Assembly (NCBI RefSeq): GCF_012489685.1 | Contig: NC_080043.1 | Span: 50,979,127 to 51,043,126 of the forward strand | Length of the DNA: 64,000 nucleotides | Source: Lotus japonicus | Taxonomy: Eukaryota > Streptophyta > Magnoliopsida > Fabales > Fabaceae | Direction: 5' to 3' | In this document: positions 47,413-59,500 of the stretch, one piece after another | How positions within the stretch are numbered: the first letter of the stretch is position 1 | Layout: each line of letters begins with the position of its first letter | Made by a program: the position numbers and the translations under genes | Notes under the pieces: generated by a model | The model's database searches: none | What the model was told of the DNA's origin: nothing | The model's input: the letters and a program-made list of their open reading frames with translations, nothing else

Positions 47413-48916
47413 CTTGAAAAATTAGATTTTTTGCAAAAAAACCCATTTTCCCCACCCCCAAAACCGCGAGTTCCTAGAGAGAGAGAGAGATCCGGATCTT
47501 CGTCGTTTCTTGCCCGTTTGCTTCACCGATCGTCACTAATCGAAGACCTCGAGGTAGGTAATCTATACTCTCCTTCGAATCGTCGTTTCTGTCCATTTCT
47601 CCTGCGACTTTCTGAGTTCAAAATTTTGAGGTTTTTGAAAAACTGTTCAAATCAGCTGATTTCAGCGTCTAAACTTCTTCCCTGCATGCTCCTGAGCGTG
47701 TTCTGCGGATTAGATTTTGTCAAATGTCGACGAAATGCCGCCGGGATCAATTTCTACCCTAAATACCCATTTTTCGGCAAAGTCGCAACCTTTACGCTCT
47801 AATCTATCGACTTGGCTTAGTGCTAGTAGGATTTGTCGTCATAAACGTCGTTGTGGACGTCCCCATCCAATTTGTTTTTCAAAAATCCAATTTTGAAATT
47901 CTGAGCTAAAAATAATGACCAAACTGCCCCTATATCAGTTTTCGATCCGAAAATTTTTCCGAGCTTAGAACCGTCTTAGTTACGGCTTATGTTAACCTAG
48001 GAACCAAGTTTGATCGAAGAAAAATCGACCCTCCCAATTAAGGAAAGTGGCCGAGAGCTATACCAAGGGGGGAGGAAATCCGACTTTTTCGAAAACTTGT
48101 CTTAACGCGTTAGATTGTCGTACCACAGAGTTTGTAATGTACCGTGTAACCCTAGGACTTATTGCTTGCTGAGTTTCTGACTCAATGTGTTGATTTCTGT
48201 GATTTTGGCTTAAGGTTCTTTTGAGGAGTTTCCTGGAGATCAAGGCGAGGAACGTGAAGGAGGTTGTGAGGAAAACGCTGGAGGAGTTACAAGTGAGGGC
48301 TACTCTCTGAATTACTAGATAATGCTTTAGGTGTCGATGAAATTCGACTTGATTTATGTGTTATGCACCTAATTGCTAAATGTCTGAAATGATTTCTGAG
48401 GCTTCGGCCGAACTTGTTGAGTATTTGATGCCATGATATTGTGTGCTAAATGATTCACATGCTATGTGCTACATGGTTAACTTAGGATGTGTTGGAATAT
48501 GCTGTTTATGCTTTTGACTGAGCTGTTTTATTTATGCTATTCCACTTATACATGAGATTCTGAGGAGTGAGGATTACGGGCAGGTCATGCCAAATTTTTA
48601 TGAGATTTTGAGAGAGTTTTAAAGGACGAACGAAGTTCGGACCTTGTTATGTTTTAATGGATCGAGACCTTCTCAGGGAATTATTTGAGATTATGGGATC
48701 TCTAAAAACTCTTAGGAAGTATTATAAGATTAAAATGAAAACTATTTTATCACGGAAAACTCATAAGACATTAATCAATTTCTAAATCCTTTGAACAATA
48801 ATGATACCCTTAGATAAGAGCTTAGAGCCTGAATATTAGTTTGGGAAATATGAGAAGTGTCGTCGAGTCCAAGTCTTGAGGAAACTTACAAGTTTCCGAG
48901 TATGCTTATACTTTTT

Positions 48917-49072
48917 CGCTCGATGAGCAGTTTAATGTTTGGCTATCTAAAGTTTAGCCGGGAACTATAAGTTTCCAAGTACTCGGTACCTTTTCGCTCG
49001 ATGAGCAGTTTGTTGATTGGCTATCTAAAGTTTAGCCGGGAACCATGAGTTCCAAAGTACATTCTTCTTCTT
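48917..49072 (+). repeat. 78-bp tandem pair within the T LTR
   Basis: CGCTCGATGAGCAGTTT followed by GGCTATCTAAAGTTTAGCCG occurs at 48917 and again 78 bp later at 48995. Each copy contains the inverted pair GGCTA...TAGCC, able to form a short hairpin. The same pair recurs 9870 bp downstream. Confidence 0.75.
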
Positions 49073-50313
49073 TTGATTAATTCATTTTGTCGCAGAATCG
49101 ACGTTTGCCTTAGGGTAGGCTTTTTAGAGACAATAAGTTAGCTAGAACACGTGACGACGTGTCGAGTGAGGTCGGAGACGTTGTTTGGCTAATCACTTGC
49201 ATTCATGCACTCATTTTGAGGTTAATACACGGCGGATTACCGGACCTCGGTGGATTCCAAAATGGTCATAAGACCCGGATTTCCATATTTAGGACACTAC
49301 GGTGGTCCTTAGTAGCAGACGGAATGGCAGACCTACGGGTTCACTGCTGATCTGACTACTTTTGTGTGGTGTAAGAGGCGCCCGAGCGGAATGGTCCCAC
49401 TTTGGCCGGTGTTAGGGCTGACTCGATGGTGTCCATCCTTCTTCCGGAATGCATTTTGTTACCCAGCATTGCATTTCATGCAACATACATGCTGACTTAG
49501 TTGCTGAGTGTGATTGGTACCTGTTTATCCTACTTGAGGCATGCTAATTCTTATTATTATCTTTATATTCATTGTGATATATGCAACCCTAGGATGTTAT
49601 CCCTAAACTCTAAGCCTGAGAGGCTAATAATTATTATCCCATATATATATATCTGGCTTTAATATTTATATAATTCTTTGGAGTTGACCCTCGCGTCTTC
49701 TATGTGTGTTTGGGCGGACTACGCCTTTGTCAGATGTCCATGGCGGACCGGTTCACGATGGTTCACCCTTCAGGGGAAACTAGGTTGAAGAAGCTTGATC
49801 AGGAGGACTACGGTTCAGGGGTGGTCGACCCCGCTTGCCACCGAGCGACTTACTCGAGATGGGATTAGTGTAGGAGTAGAGTCTTAGCTCTGACCGTCAT
49901 TGTTTCTTTGGGGACAGGGTAGTTTCCCGCCTATAGCTTTTTGTGTGGTTCCTCTACGGGGATCACAGAGAGTTGGTTGGGCTAAGAGGTCTTGCTCTAG
50001 GCCATCTGGGCTAACTCATTCTCATTTTGAGGGATAGTGTTGCGGACACTTGACTTTTCTTTTGGTTTGTACTTTTGCCTACGGGCGTTACTCTTTTTCT
50101 GTCACCCGTCACTGGAGGTTACTCGTGACGTGGTAGTGTTTAGCGAGGCATGTATATATAGTTGTATAGTAGTTCCTTTTATCTTTTGTTGGGGAGTTTT
50201 ATTGCTTTCTGTCTTTAGTTATATTGTCGAAAAAAATAATTCACGTTTTTTCCGCTTAAAGTATTTTCTTTTGGTTACTAAAGTGACGCCACCGAAATCG
50301 GGGTGTTACATTG

Positions 50314-50325
50314 TGGTATCAGAGC
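50314..50325 (+). other. Element T primer-binding site
   Basis: TGGTATCAGAGC three bases after the LTR: an exact match to the usual plant initiator-methionine tRNA primer site. Confidence 0.9.
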
Positions 50326-50522
50326 TTGTCGAGTCTTTCGGGAGTCTTTGGGGAATAGGTCTTCTGTGCTAGGTTGTGTGACTCTGCAAAGAGTAAAAAT
50401 TGATTGTCTGCCAAGCGATTTCTCGCTTAGAATTGATTGAAGTTATTGCTTGATCATATTGTATAGTTGTGCCAGAGACTATCTTGTGATGGGTACTAAC
50501 TGTTTGTTTGACTAAGCATAGG

Positions 50523-51428
50523 ATGGTAAGCCCTGACAGGATGGCAAAGGCAATAGCTACCATGATTGAGGCAATGATGAATCAGGCTGCTGAGGACGCT
50601 TACAGACGCGCTGAGGAGGCTGCACGTGAACGACCTCAACCGCTAATCGAGGCGTCCAAGTACCAGCATAGTGGATTGGATCGAGCTGGAGCTGGAGGAC
50701 CAGTGAGATCAGGTTCTCAGGAGCACCGACGGTGGAAGCCATACCAGCATCCTGAGGGAAGAGACCCTATTCCAGGATCACGCAAGTCGACGACCACAAC
50801 TATTGGCCAGGAGGCTGTGTCATGTTTCCGTTGTGGAAAGCTTGGACACTACGCCTTTCAGTGCTCAGTGACTGGACCACAATGCTTCAAGTGCAAACAA
50901 CGTGGACATTTGGCCGTGAACTGTAGGACGTTCCAAGCGGGACCGTCTGACAACAAGATGAAGGGTAAACTTCCTGCCATATCTAAAGGGGCGAGGAAGC
51001 AAGTAACGTGTTACAGGTGCAAGAAGGTGGGGCACCACTCTAACAAGTGTCCAGACGGGAGACCTCTATGTTTCAACTGCAATCGCCCGGGGCATCAAGC
51101 CAAGGATTGCAATGTAACCAGGGTTGAGCCATCTGTGCCTACGGTAAGAGGAAGACATCCTGCTGCACGGGGAGGAGTCTATGTCTCGTGCGGCGAGGGA
51201 GCTGACGGACTAGTCAGAGGAGAGCGCACAAACGATGGTAACCTTCTAACTATTCCTTCTCATTCTAGTATAATACGCTCCATTACTCTCGTAGCACATG
51301 CGACGCACCAATTTTACTTAAATTGTTTAAGCATTGACTTTATAGTTATTACGCCTAATAATACTTTATTTGACCATTGCTCGTGTTTAAACTATAGAAG
51401 TTACACGAGGTTAAGAATAACACGTTAA
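50523..51428 (+). pseudogene. Gag remnant with four CCHC zinc knuckles
   Basis: The frame from ATG 50523 (MVSPDRMAKAIATMIEAMMN) runs 301 codons to TAA at 51426-51428. After a short helical N-terminus the usual capsid core is absent. A basic, low-complexity stretch leads to four CCHC knuckles: CFRCGKLGHYAFQC, CFKCKQRGHLAVNC, CYRCKKVGHHSNKC and CFNCNRPGHQAKDC. The following RGRHPAARGGVYVSCGEGAD segment is typical of the start of the protease region. The active-site DSGA motif does not follow; the frame drifts into unrecognised sequence. It looks like a Gag with its capsid domain deleted and a decayed protease edge. Nucleic-acid binding by the knuckles is plausible. Confidence 0.75.
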
Positions 51429-52877
51429 GCCTAGAAAGTAGTCTTGCACCGATGCGTTTAACAAGAAGCTAGAAGCTGAAGGATGAATCTCAGAGAGATT
51501 CCGTATGGATAGTATATGTATGGTGTCGAGAGTGTGTAGTTCCGTAGCGGCATCATTGAGGATTTAATATCAAGATCTCTGTGACTACTGGATGTTAGGA
51601 ACTCATCGACTGTTCCAGTGGGTTTTTCTAAATCTTCACCTTCGATGTATTAGGCCTGATCAACTTAATATTGAGGGGGTGATATTCGGAATCAGAACTG
51701 GCAATGGACTTTGATAGATGGATTGGTAAGATTAATTTGATTGGATCGAGGATTAGTTGAGTTGGGAAGTAAAGTTCTTGTTAAGTAGTTGATCTCCTTT
51801 GGGGAGGAGTTATGGTTTAAGAAATGGATATTCATTTAAGAAGTATTGAAGAATTAAAGGACATTTGAGGTCCAAACGTGGTGAAAGTTTAGGTTTTAAG
51901 TCTATGAATTCTTGTCTTAAGTGCGTAGGACTCAAGGTTTGTTGGGTTTTGATCGAGAGACTAAGTATCGGATTGATGGGAGGACGATCTAGTTACGGAA
52001 ATAAAGAGTTAGTATTAAGATAAATACTTGAGGTTGTTATAGGTGGACAAATTTCTTAGAGTCTAAGAGTGAATGGAACTTTGTTATGGATTCCGATATT
52101 GCATGCTGGGGTTAGCAAGTGAATTTCACTAAGTTAAGTGAGGATTTAAGGGTTAAGATTGACCTTGGGAGGTGAAAATCATGTTCGAATCAGAGATTTA
52201 GTGGTGTTGGCATTAATGATTGTAGTTAAACCTCCGAATGTTGAGGGATCGGATGATAAAATGACTAGTTAAGTTTCCTGAGGTACAGCTCTGGTTTGAT
52301 CTTCTAGGGAATAAGTTCGGATTTGGGGGAAGTGTTAAGGATTTTAGGTAATTGTAAAGTGGGTTGTGAATAAGTGAAGGTTGGTTTTATGGTTCGAGTA
52401 AGGGAAGTCTCGAAAAAGGGGAGATGACAACGAAGGATTGTAAGATATTAAGATGATGATTAGCTTATAAGTTGCTGATGAATGGAGGTTAAAAGGGACT
52501 GGGTCTAGCGATGCACAAGGTATTAAGACTCACGTCGAGTTTTACTTTGAGTGATGACTAAGTAGAAGATTGATTTCATGGTGCGAATGAGGATAGTTAC
52601 GAAGTTGGAATCGACGTTAATGGACTAGTAGATTCCAAGGGAATAGTTCGTCTATGAGTTATAGAGCGACCGAGTTAAGTTTTGAATCATGAGTGGAGAT
52701 CACGAGGACAGGTTGAACATTCACTCTGGAATGCCAGAGGTGTACTGAGTTTAAGCAGAATTTTTGGACGAACAAAAGTAAAGGATCAAGTGGTTAAGGT
52801 TGTGCAATTGCACGTAGCGTCAACCAATGTTATTTCCAACATAGAACCGACACGAGTGGTCGAGCAGGACGACATAG
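51429..52877 (+). other. Internal region of element T without coding signal
   Basis: These 1.45 kb lie where protease and RT should be. I see no RT motif in any frame. The sequence is rich in GATT, TTAAG and GGTT words with frequent stops. It is either strongly decayed pol or unrelated DNA that replaced it. Confidence 0.6.
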
Positions 52878-53195
52878 AGCTTAAAGTACTTGTTTGACCA
52901 GAAGGAGTTGAACATGAGACAACGACGCTGGATGGAATTTCTCAAGGATTACGATTTTACCTTACAATACCATCCTGGAAAGGCTAATGTTGTTACTGAT
53001 GCATTGAGCAGGAAGATGCATATCTCATCAATGATGGTTAAGGAGCTGCAACTGCTGGAACAATTTTGAGATTTGAGCTTAGATGTGAGAGCATCTGAGG
53101 GAGAACTGAAGTTTGGGACGATCAAGATCACCAATGGATTGATGGAAGAAATCCGAGACCAACAGTTACAAGATGAATTTTTACTCGGAAAATAA
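52878..53195 (+). pseudogene. RNase H C-terminal end and integrase linker, interrupted
   Basis: Coding similarity resumes abruptly at [20 protein letters not shown], then [16 protein letters not shown], the end of the RT-associated RNase H. A TGA at 53067-53069 interrupts the frame where Arg (CGA) would fit, suggesting a C-to-T change. The frame continues as DLSLDVRASEGELKFG and TITN-like residues up to about 53195. There a one-base shift moves coding into the frame of the integrase. Confidence 0.75.
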
Positions 53196-54361
53196 GAATT
53201 TAGTAATTCAGGGTAAGGACCCGGAATTCAAGGTAGGGAGTGACAATATCCTGCGATGCAAGGATAGAGTGTGCGTACCTAACAACCCTGACTTAAGGAG
53301 GTTGATTATGGACGAAGGTCACAAAAGCAAGTTGAGCATTCACCCTGGAAGGAAAAAGATGTATCAGGACTTGAAGGTGAATTTTTGGTGGCCAGGGATG
53401 AAGAGACAAGTGGCAGGATATGTAGCTGCATGTTTAATCTGTCAGAAGGCGAAGGTGGAACATCAGAAATCTTCAGGTATGCTACAGAGCTTGGATGTAC
53501 CTCAATGGAAATGGGATAGCATATCGATCGATTTTGTCGTAGCGTTGCCAAGAACTCAAAAGGGATATGATTCGATTTGGGTAGTCGTGGATCGATTGAC
53601 TAAGTCGGCTCATTTCATACCTGTGAGAACTACGTACAACATGGATAAGCTATCAGAGATTTATATAGCTGAGATTGTGCGACTTCATGGAGTGCCAACA
53701 AGTATCGTTTCCGATAGAGACCCGAAGTTTACTTCACATTTGTGGGGAGCTCTTCATAATGCTTTGGGAACGAGGCTGAGATTAAGTTCTGCTTATCATC
53801 CACAGACTGATGGGCAAACTGAGAGAACTATCCAATCATTGGAGGATTTGCTACGAGCTTGCGTGTTAGACAACAAGGGCAGTTGGGATACCCTATTGCC
53901 ACTGATTGAGTTCACATATAACAACAGTTTTCATACGACCATAGGTATGGCACCGTATGAGGCTTTGTATGGCCGCAAGTGTAGAACACCTTTATGTTGG
54001 TATCAAGATGGAGAGAATTTGTTAGTAGGACCGGAACTTCTGCAACAGACAACTGAGAAGATTAAACAGATCAGAGAGAAGATGAAGGCTTCTCAGAGTA
54101 GACAGAAGAGCTATGCAGATCAAAGGCGCAGAACCCTGGAATTCGAAGAAGGAGATCATGTGTTTCTGCGAGTTACCCAGACTACAGGAGTTGGTCGAGC
54201 AATCAAGTCAAGAAAGCTGACGCCAAAGTTCATTGGACCTTATCAGATTACTCGTCGTGTAGGACCGGTAGTTTATCAGATCGCACTACCGCCTTTTCTA
54301 TCAAACATTCACGATGTATTCCATGTGTCACAACTGCGGAAGTATATTTCTGATCCGACGC
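53173..54361 (+). pseudogene. Integrase of element T, 3' end lost
   Basis: The frame open from 53173 encodes, in that numbering: a zinc finger with His 50, His 57, Cys 87 and Cys 90; a catalytic core with Asp 120, Asp 181 and Glu 217 (D,D35E spacing exact); and a C-terminal GPY/F-type region (KFIGPYQITRRVGPVVYQ) and DVFHVSQLRKY near residue 390. It ends SDPTQ, then passes into satellite and stops at 54379-54381. The chromodomain expected in this clade would follow and is gone. The core itself looks intact, but it is cut off from an upstream pol by the stop and frameshift before 53200. Confidence 0.85.
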
Positions 54362-56599
54362 AATGTGATGCAAGTTCGTAGAGCTCCACTAAATGTTGGT
54401 GTTTATGGTTTAGGGTTTAGGGTAGGATAAAAGTATAAAGAGGCAGCAAACATATAGCTTTTGAGAGGACATCAATTTAAAACCGATGTTATTATTCCAT
54501 TGTATGTGATATGAGTTCGTAGAGCTCAACTAAAACTTACTACAAATGGAGAATTGTAACGAAATAAGTACAATAGAACCAAAGGAGAATGAGGCCAACA
54601 TATAGCTTTTGAGTTGAGAAATTCCACTCTAATGACAAAAAGTGTCTTGTTGTACCACAATAAGTTTAAGCTCATGATATTCGTCCACTGAATCTGATGC
54701 AAGTTCGTAGAGCTCAACTAAATGTGAGTGTTTATTGTTTAGGGTTTAGGGTAGGACAAAAGGATAAAGAGGCAAACGTATAGCTTTTGAGAGGACATCA
54801 ATTTAAAATCGATGTTATTATGGTATGTGATATGAGTTCGTAGAGCTCAACTAAAACTTACTACAAATGGAGAATTGTAACGAAATAAGTACAATAGAAC
54901 CAAAGGAGAATGAGGCCAACATATAGCTTTTGACTGGAGAAATTCCTCTCTAATGACATAAAGTGTCTTGTTGTACCACAATAAGTTTAAGCTCATGATA
55001 TTCTTCCACCGAATGTGATGCAAGTTCGTAGAGCTCCACTAAATGTGGGTGTTTAGGGTTTAGGGTTTAGGGTAGGATAAAAGGATAAAGAGGCAACAAC
55101 CATATAGCTTTTGAGAGGACATCAATTTAAAATCGATGTTATTATTCCATTGTATGTGATATGAGTTCGTAGAGCTCAGCTAAAACTTACTACAAATGGA
55201 GAATTGTAACGAAATAAGTACAATAGAACCAAAGGAGAATGAGGCCAACATATAGCTTTTGACTGGAGAAATTCCTCTCTTATGACAAAAAGTGTCTTGT
55301 TGTACCACAATAAGTTTAAGCTCATGATATTCCTCCACCGAATGTGATGCAAGTTCGTAGAGCTCAACTAAATGTGGGTGTTTAGGGTATGACAAAAGGA
55401 TAAAGAGGCAAACATATAGCTTTTGAGAGGACATCAATTTAAAATCGATGTTATTAATCCATTGTATGTGATATGAGTTCGTAGAGCTCAACTAGAACTC
55501 ACAACAAATGGAGAATTGTAACGAAATAAGTACAGTAGAACCATAGGAGAATGAGGCCAACATATATCTTTTGAGTGGAGAAATTCCTCTCTCATGACAA
55601 AAAGTGTCTTGTTGTACCACAATAAGTTTAAGCTCATGATATTCCTCCACCGAATGTGATGCAAGTTCGTAGAGCTCAACTAAATGTGGGTGTTTAGGGT
55701 TTAGGGTTTAGGGTAGGACAAAAGGATAAACAGACATACATATAGCTTTTGAGAGGACATCAATTTAAAATCATTGTTATTATGGTATGTGATATGAGTT
55801 CGTAGAGCTCAACTAAAACTTACTACAAATGGAGAATTGTAACGAAAAAAGTACAATAGAACCAAAGGAGAATGAGGCCAACATATAGCTTTTGACTGGA
55901 GAAATTCCTCTCTAATGACATAAAGTGTCTTGTTGTACCACAATAAGTTTAAGCTCATGATATTCCTCCACCGAATGTGATGCAAGTTCGTAGAGCTCCA
56001 CTAAATGTGGGTGTTTAGGGTTTAGGGTTTAGGGTAGGATAAAAGGATAAAGAGGCAGCAAACATATAGCTTTTGAGAGGACATCAATTTAAAGTCGATG
56101 TTATTATTCCATTGTATGTGAAATGAGTTCGTAGAGCTCAACTAAAACTTACTACAAATGAAGAATTGTAACGAAATAAGTACAATAGAACCAAAGGAGA
56201 ATGAGGCCAACATATAGCTTTTGACTGGAGAAATTCCTCTCTTATGACAAAAAGTGTCTTGTTGTACCACCATAAGTTTAAGCTCATGATATTCCTCCAC
56301 CGAATGTGATGCAAGTTCGTAGAGCTCAACTAAATTTGGGTGTTTAGGGTATGACAAAAGGATAAAGAGGCAAACATATAGCTTTTGAGAGGACATCAAT
56401 TTAAAATCAATGTTATAAATCCATTGTATGTGATATGAGTTCGTAGAGCTCAACTAGAACTCACAACAAATGGAGAATTGTAACGAAATTAGTACAGTAG
56501 AACCACAGGAGAATGAGGCCAACATATATCTTTTGAGTGGAGAAATTCCATTCTCATGACAAAAAGTGTCTTGTTGTACCACAATAAGTTTAAGCTCAT
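54362..56599 (+). repeat. Satellite block S5 (duplicate of the end of S4)
   Basis: About seven monomers matching 44492-46729 base for base in the rows compared. It begins abruptly at AATGTGATGCAAG, fused to the integrase of element T, and ends in CTCAT before the second T LTR. Confidence 0.95.
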
Positions 56600-59500
56600 T
56601 GTAAGGCCCAAGTTTTAACGCTTTGGATAAGTGAATAAAATAAAAGAGTTATTTGATTAAGATAAATTTGGGAAGGAAAGAGGTTCAGGAAAAGTCCAAG
56701 AATGTATCGAAAAACCGAAAGAGTTATAGCACGACTAACATACGCTTAATCCTAGGTCGAATGTATTAGTGAATAGTTAATTTACGCTTTAGGACTCGAT
56801 GGAAACTAATTCCAAAAAATCCTCAGAGAAATGTTAGAACTTCTCTTTTCCGTCCTTAAACAACCATTTCGATGCGAAATCCTGGAAAGTACGAACGTCA
56901 AATTCCAATTCTCGGAAGTTTGCCGAAACGGAATCCCTGATAGTTCGAAAAACCTAAGATCGACAGACGATGAAGACTTTTTCTATCCGGAAACTCAAAT
57001 GAAGATTCCACCCGCGTTCTCCTACTTCTCTCATCATTCCTAATCTTTCTTCAGAAGGAAGTTTTCTCATCCGACGATCACTGCAAAAAGTAGTTTTTCG
57101 GGATAAACCGACTTACACCGACTTATGCCGATTTTGGATCTTTTGGTTTAATTCCAAGAATCCTGTTTTGAGTTCTGGAATTCTGTCGCCAGAACCTATC
57201 TTAGAATGCGCAGAGGAACGCGCAGGAAAAATCGGAATCGCAAAAAAATCATTTTTCCGTTTTTTCCAAAACCTATAAATAGCTTGAAAAATTAGATTTT
57301 TTGCAAAAAAACCCATTTTCCCCACCCCCAAAACCGCGAGTTCCTAGAGAGAGAGAGAGATCCGGATCTTCGTCGTTTCTTGCCCGTTTGCTTCACCGAT
57401 CGTCACTAATCGAAGACCTCGAGGTAGGTAATCTATACTCTCCTTCGAATCGTCGTTTCTGTCCATTTCTCCTGCGACTTTCTGAGTTCAAAATTTTGAG
57501 GTTTTTGAAAAACTGTTCAAATCAGCTGATTTCAGCGTCTAAACTTCTTCCCTGCATGCTCCTGAGCGTGTTCTGCGGATTAGATTTTGTCAAATGTCGA
57601 CGAAATGCCGCCGGGATCAATTTCTACCCTAAATACCCATTTTTCGGCAAAGTCGCAACCTTTACGCTCTAATCTATCGACTTGGCTTAGTGCTAGTAGG
57701 ATTTGTCGTCATAAACGTCGTTGTGGACGTCCCCATCCAATTTGTTTTTCAAAAATCCAATTTTGAAATTCTGAGCTAAAAATAATGACCAAACTGCCCC
57801 TATATCAGTTTTCGATCCGAAAATTTTTCCGAGCTTAGAACCGTCTTAGTTACGGCTTATGTTAACCTAGGAACCAAGTTTGATCGAAGAAAAATCGACC
57901 CTCCCAATTAAGGAAAGTGGCCGAGAGCTATACCAAGGGGGGAGGAAATCCGACTTTTTCGAAAACTTGTCTTAACGCGTTAGATTGTCGTACCACAGAG
58001 TTTGTAATGTACCGTGTAACCCTAGGACTTATTGCTTGCTGAGTTTCTGACTCAATGTGTTGATTTCTGTGATTTTGGCTTAAGGTTCTTTTGAGGAGTT
58101 TCCTGGAGATCAAGGCGAGGAACGTGAAGGAGGTTGTGAGGAAAACGCTGGAGGAGTTACAAGTGAGGGCTACTCTCTGAATTACTAGATAATGCTTTAG
58201 GTGTCGATGAAATTCGACTTGATTTATGTGTTATGCACCTAATTGCTAAATGTCTGAAATGATTTCTGAGGCTTCGGCCGAACTTGTTGAGTATTTGATG
58301 CCATGATATTGTGTGCTAAATGATTCACATGCTATGTGCTACATGGTTAACTTAGGATGTGTTGGAATATGCTGTTTATGCTTTTGACTGAGCTGTTTTA
58401 TTTATGCTATTCCACTTATACATGAGATTCTGAGGAGTGAGGATTACGGGCAGGTCATGCCAAATTTTTATGAGATTTTGAGAGAGTTTTAAAGGACGAA
58501 CGAAGTTCGGACCTTGTTATGTTTTAATGGATCGAGACCTTCTCAGGGAATTATTTGAGATTATGGGATCTCTAAAAACTCTTAGGAAGTATTATAAGAT
58601 TAAAATGAAAACTATTTTATCACGGAAAACTCATAAGACATTAATCAATTTCTAAATCCTTTGAACAATAATGATACCCTTAGATAAGAGCTTAGAGCCT
58701 GAATATTAGTTTGGGAAATATGAGAAGTGTCGTCGAGTCCAAGTCTTGAGGAAACTTACAAGTTTCCGAGTATGCTTATACTTTTTCGCTCGATGAGCAG
58801 TTTAATGTTTGGCTATCTAAAGTTTAGCCGGGAACTATAAGTTTCCAAGTACTCGGTACCTTTTCGCTCGATGAGCAGTTTGTTGATTGGCTATCTAAAG
58901 TTTAGCCGGGAACCATGAGTTCCAAAGTACATTCTTCTTCTTTTGATTAATTCATTTTGTCGCAGAATCGACGTTTGCCTTAGGGTAGGCTTTTTAGAGA
59001 CAATAAGTTAGCTAGAACACGTGACGACGTGTCGAGTGAGGTCGGAGACGTTGTTTGGCTAATCACTTGCATTCATGCACTCATTTTGAGGTTAATACAC
59101 GGCGGATTACCGGACCTCGGTGGATTCCAAAATGGTCATAAGACCCGGATTTCCATATTTAGGACACTACGGTGGTCCTTAGTAGCAGACGGAATGGCAG
59201 ACCTACGGGTTCACTGCTGATCTGACTACTTTTGTGTGGTGTAAGAGGCGCCCGAGCGGAATGGTCCCACTTTGGCCGGTGTTAGGGCTGACTCGATGGT
59301 GTCCATCCTTCTTCCGGAATGCATTTTGTTACCCAGCATTGCATTTCATGCAACATACATGCTGACTTAGTTGCTGAGTGTGATTGGTACCTGTTTATCC
59401 TACTTGAGGCATGCTAATTCTTATTATTATCTTTATATTCATTGTGATATATGCAACCCTAGGATGTTATCCCTAAACTCTAAGCCTGAGAGGCTAATAA

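Larger units (their letters stand above)
44492..50310 (+). repeat. Segmental duplication, copy 1 (satellite plus T LTR)
   Basis: The 5819-bp segment made of most of S4 and the whole first T LTR recurs at 54362-60180 at a constant offset of 9870 bp. I saw no mismatch in the rows I compared. Copy 1 is followed by the element's primer site and copy 2 by satellite. Confidence 0.9.
46730..50310 (+). repeat. 5' LTR of element T
   Basis: A 3581-bp LTR, TGTAAGGCCC...CGGGGTGTTACA. It has a clear TATA box at 47404, a GA microsatellite (47480-47490) downstream of it, and a 78-bp tandem pair near 48917-49040. Open frames of 60-120 codons inside show no known domain and are not called. Confidence 0.93.
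46730..54361 (+). mobile_element. Tekay/Del-like Ty3/gypsy element T, 3'-truncated and internally deleted
   Basis: A 3581-bp 5' LTR, an exact initiator-methionine primer-binding site, a Gag remnant rich in zinc knuckles, a 1.4-kb stretch without coding signal, an RNase H end and an integrase. The left flank is CTCAT (46725-46729). The right end is not an LTR: coding sequence passes directly into satellite at about 54362 inside the integrase tail, so the polypurine tract and true 3' LTR of this copy are lost. The [13 protein letters not shown] and VFHVSQLRKY motifs and large LTR with TGTAAGGCCC/GTGTTACA ends support the Tekay/Del clade. Confidence 0.85.

Noticed and set aside
46961..47802. Open frames of 70 and 123 codons in the T LTR
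   Set aside because: They lie within non-coding LTR sequence next to and downstream of the TATA box, have no recognised domain, and recur only because the LTR is duplicated.
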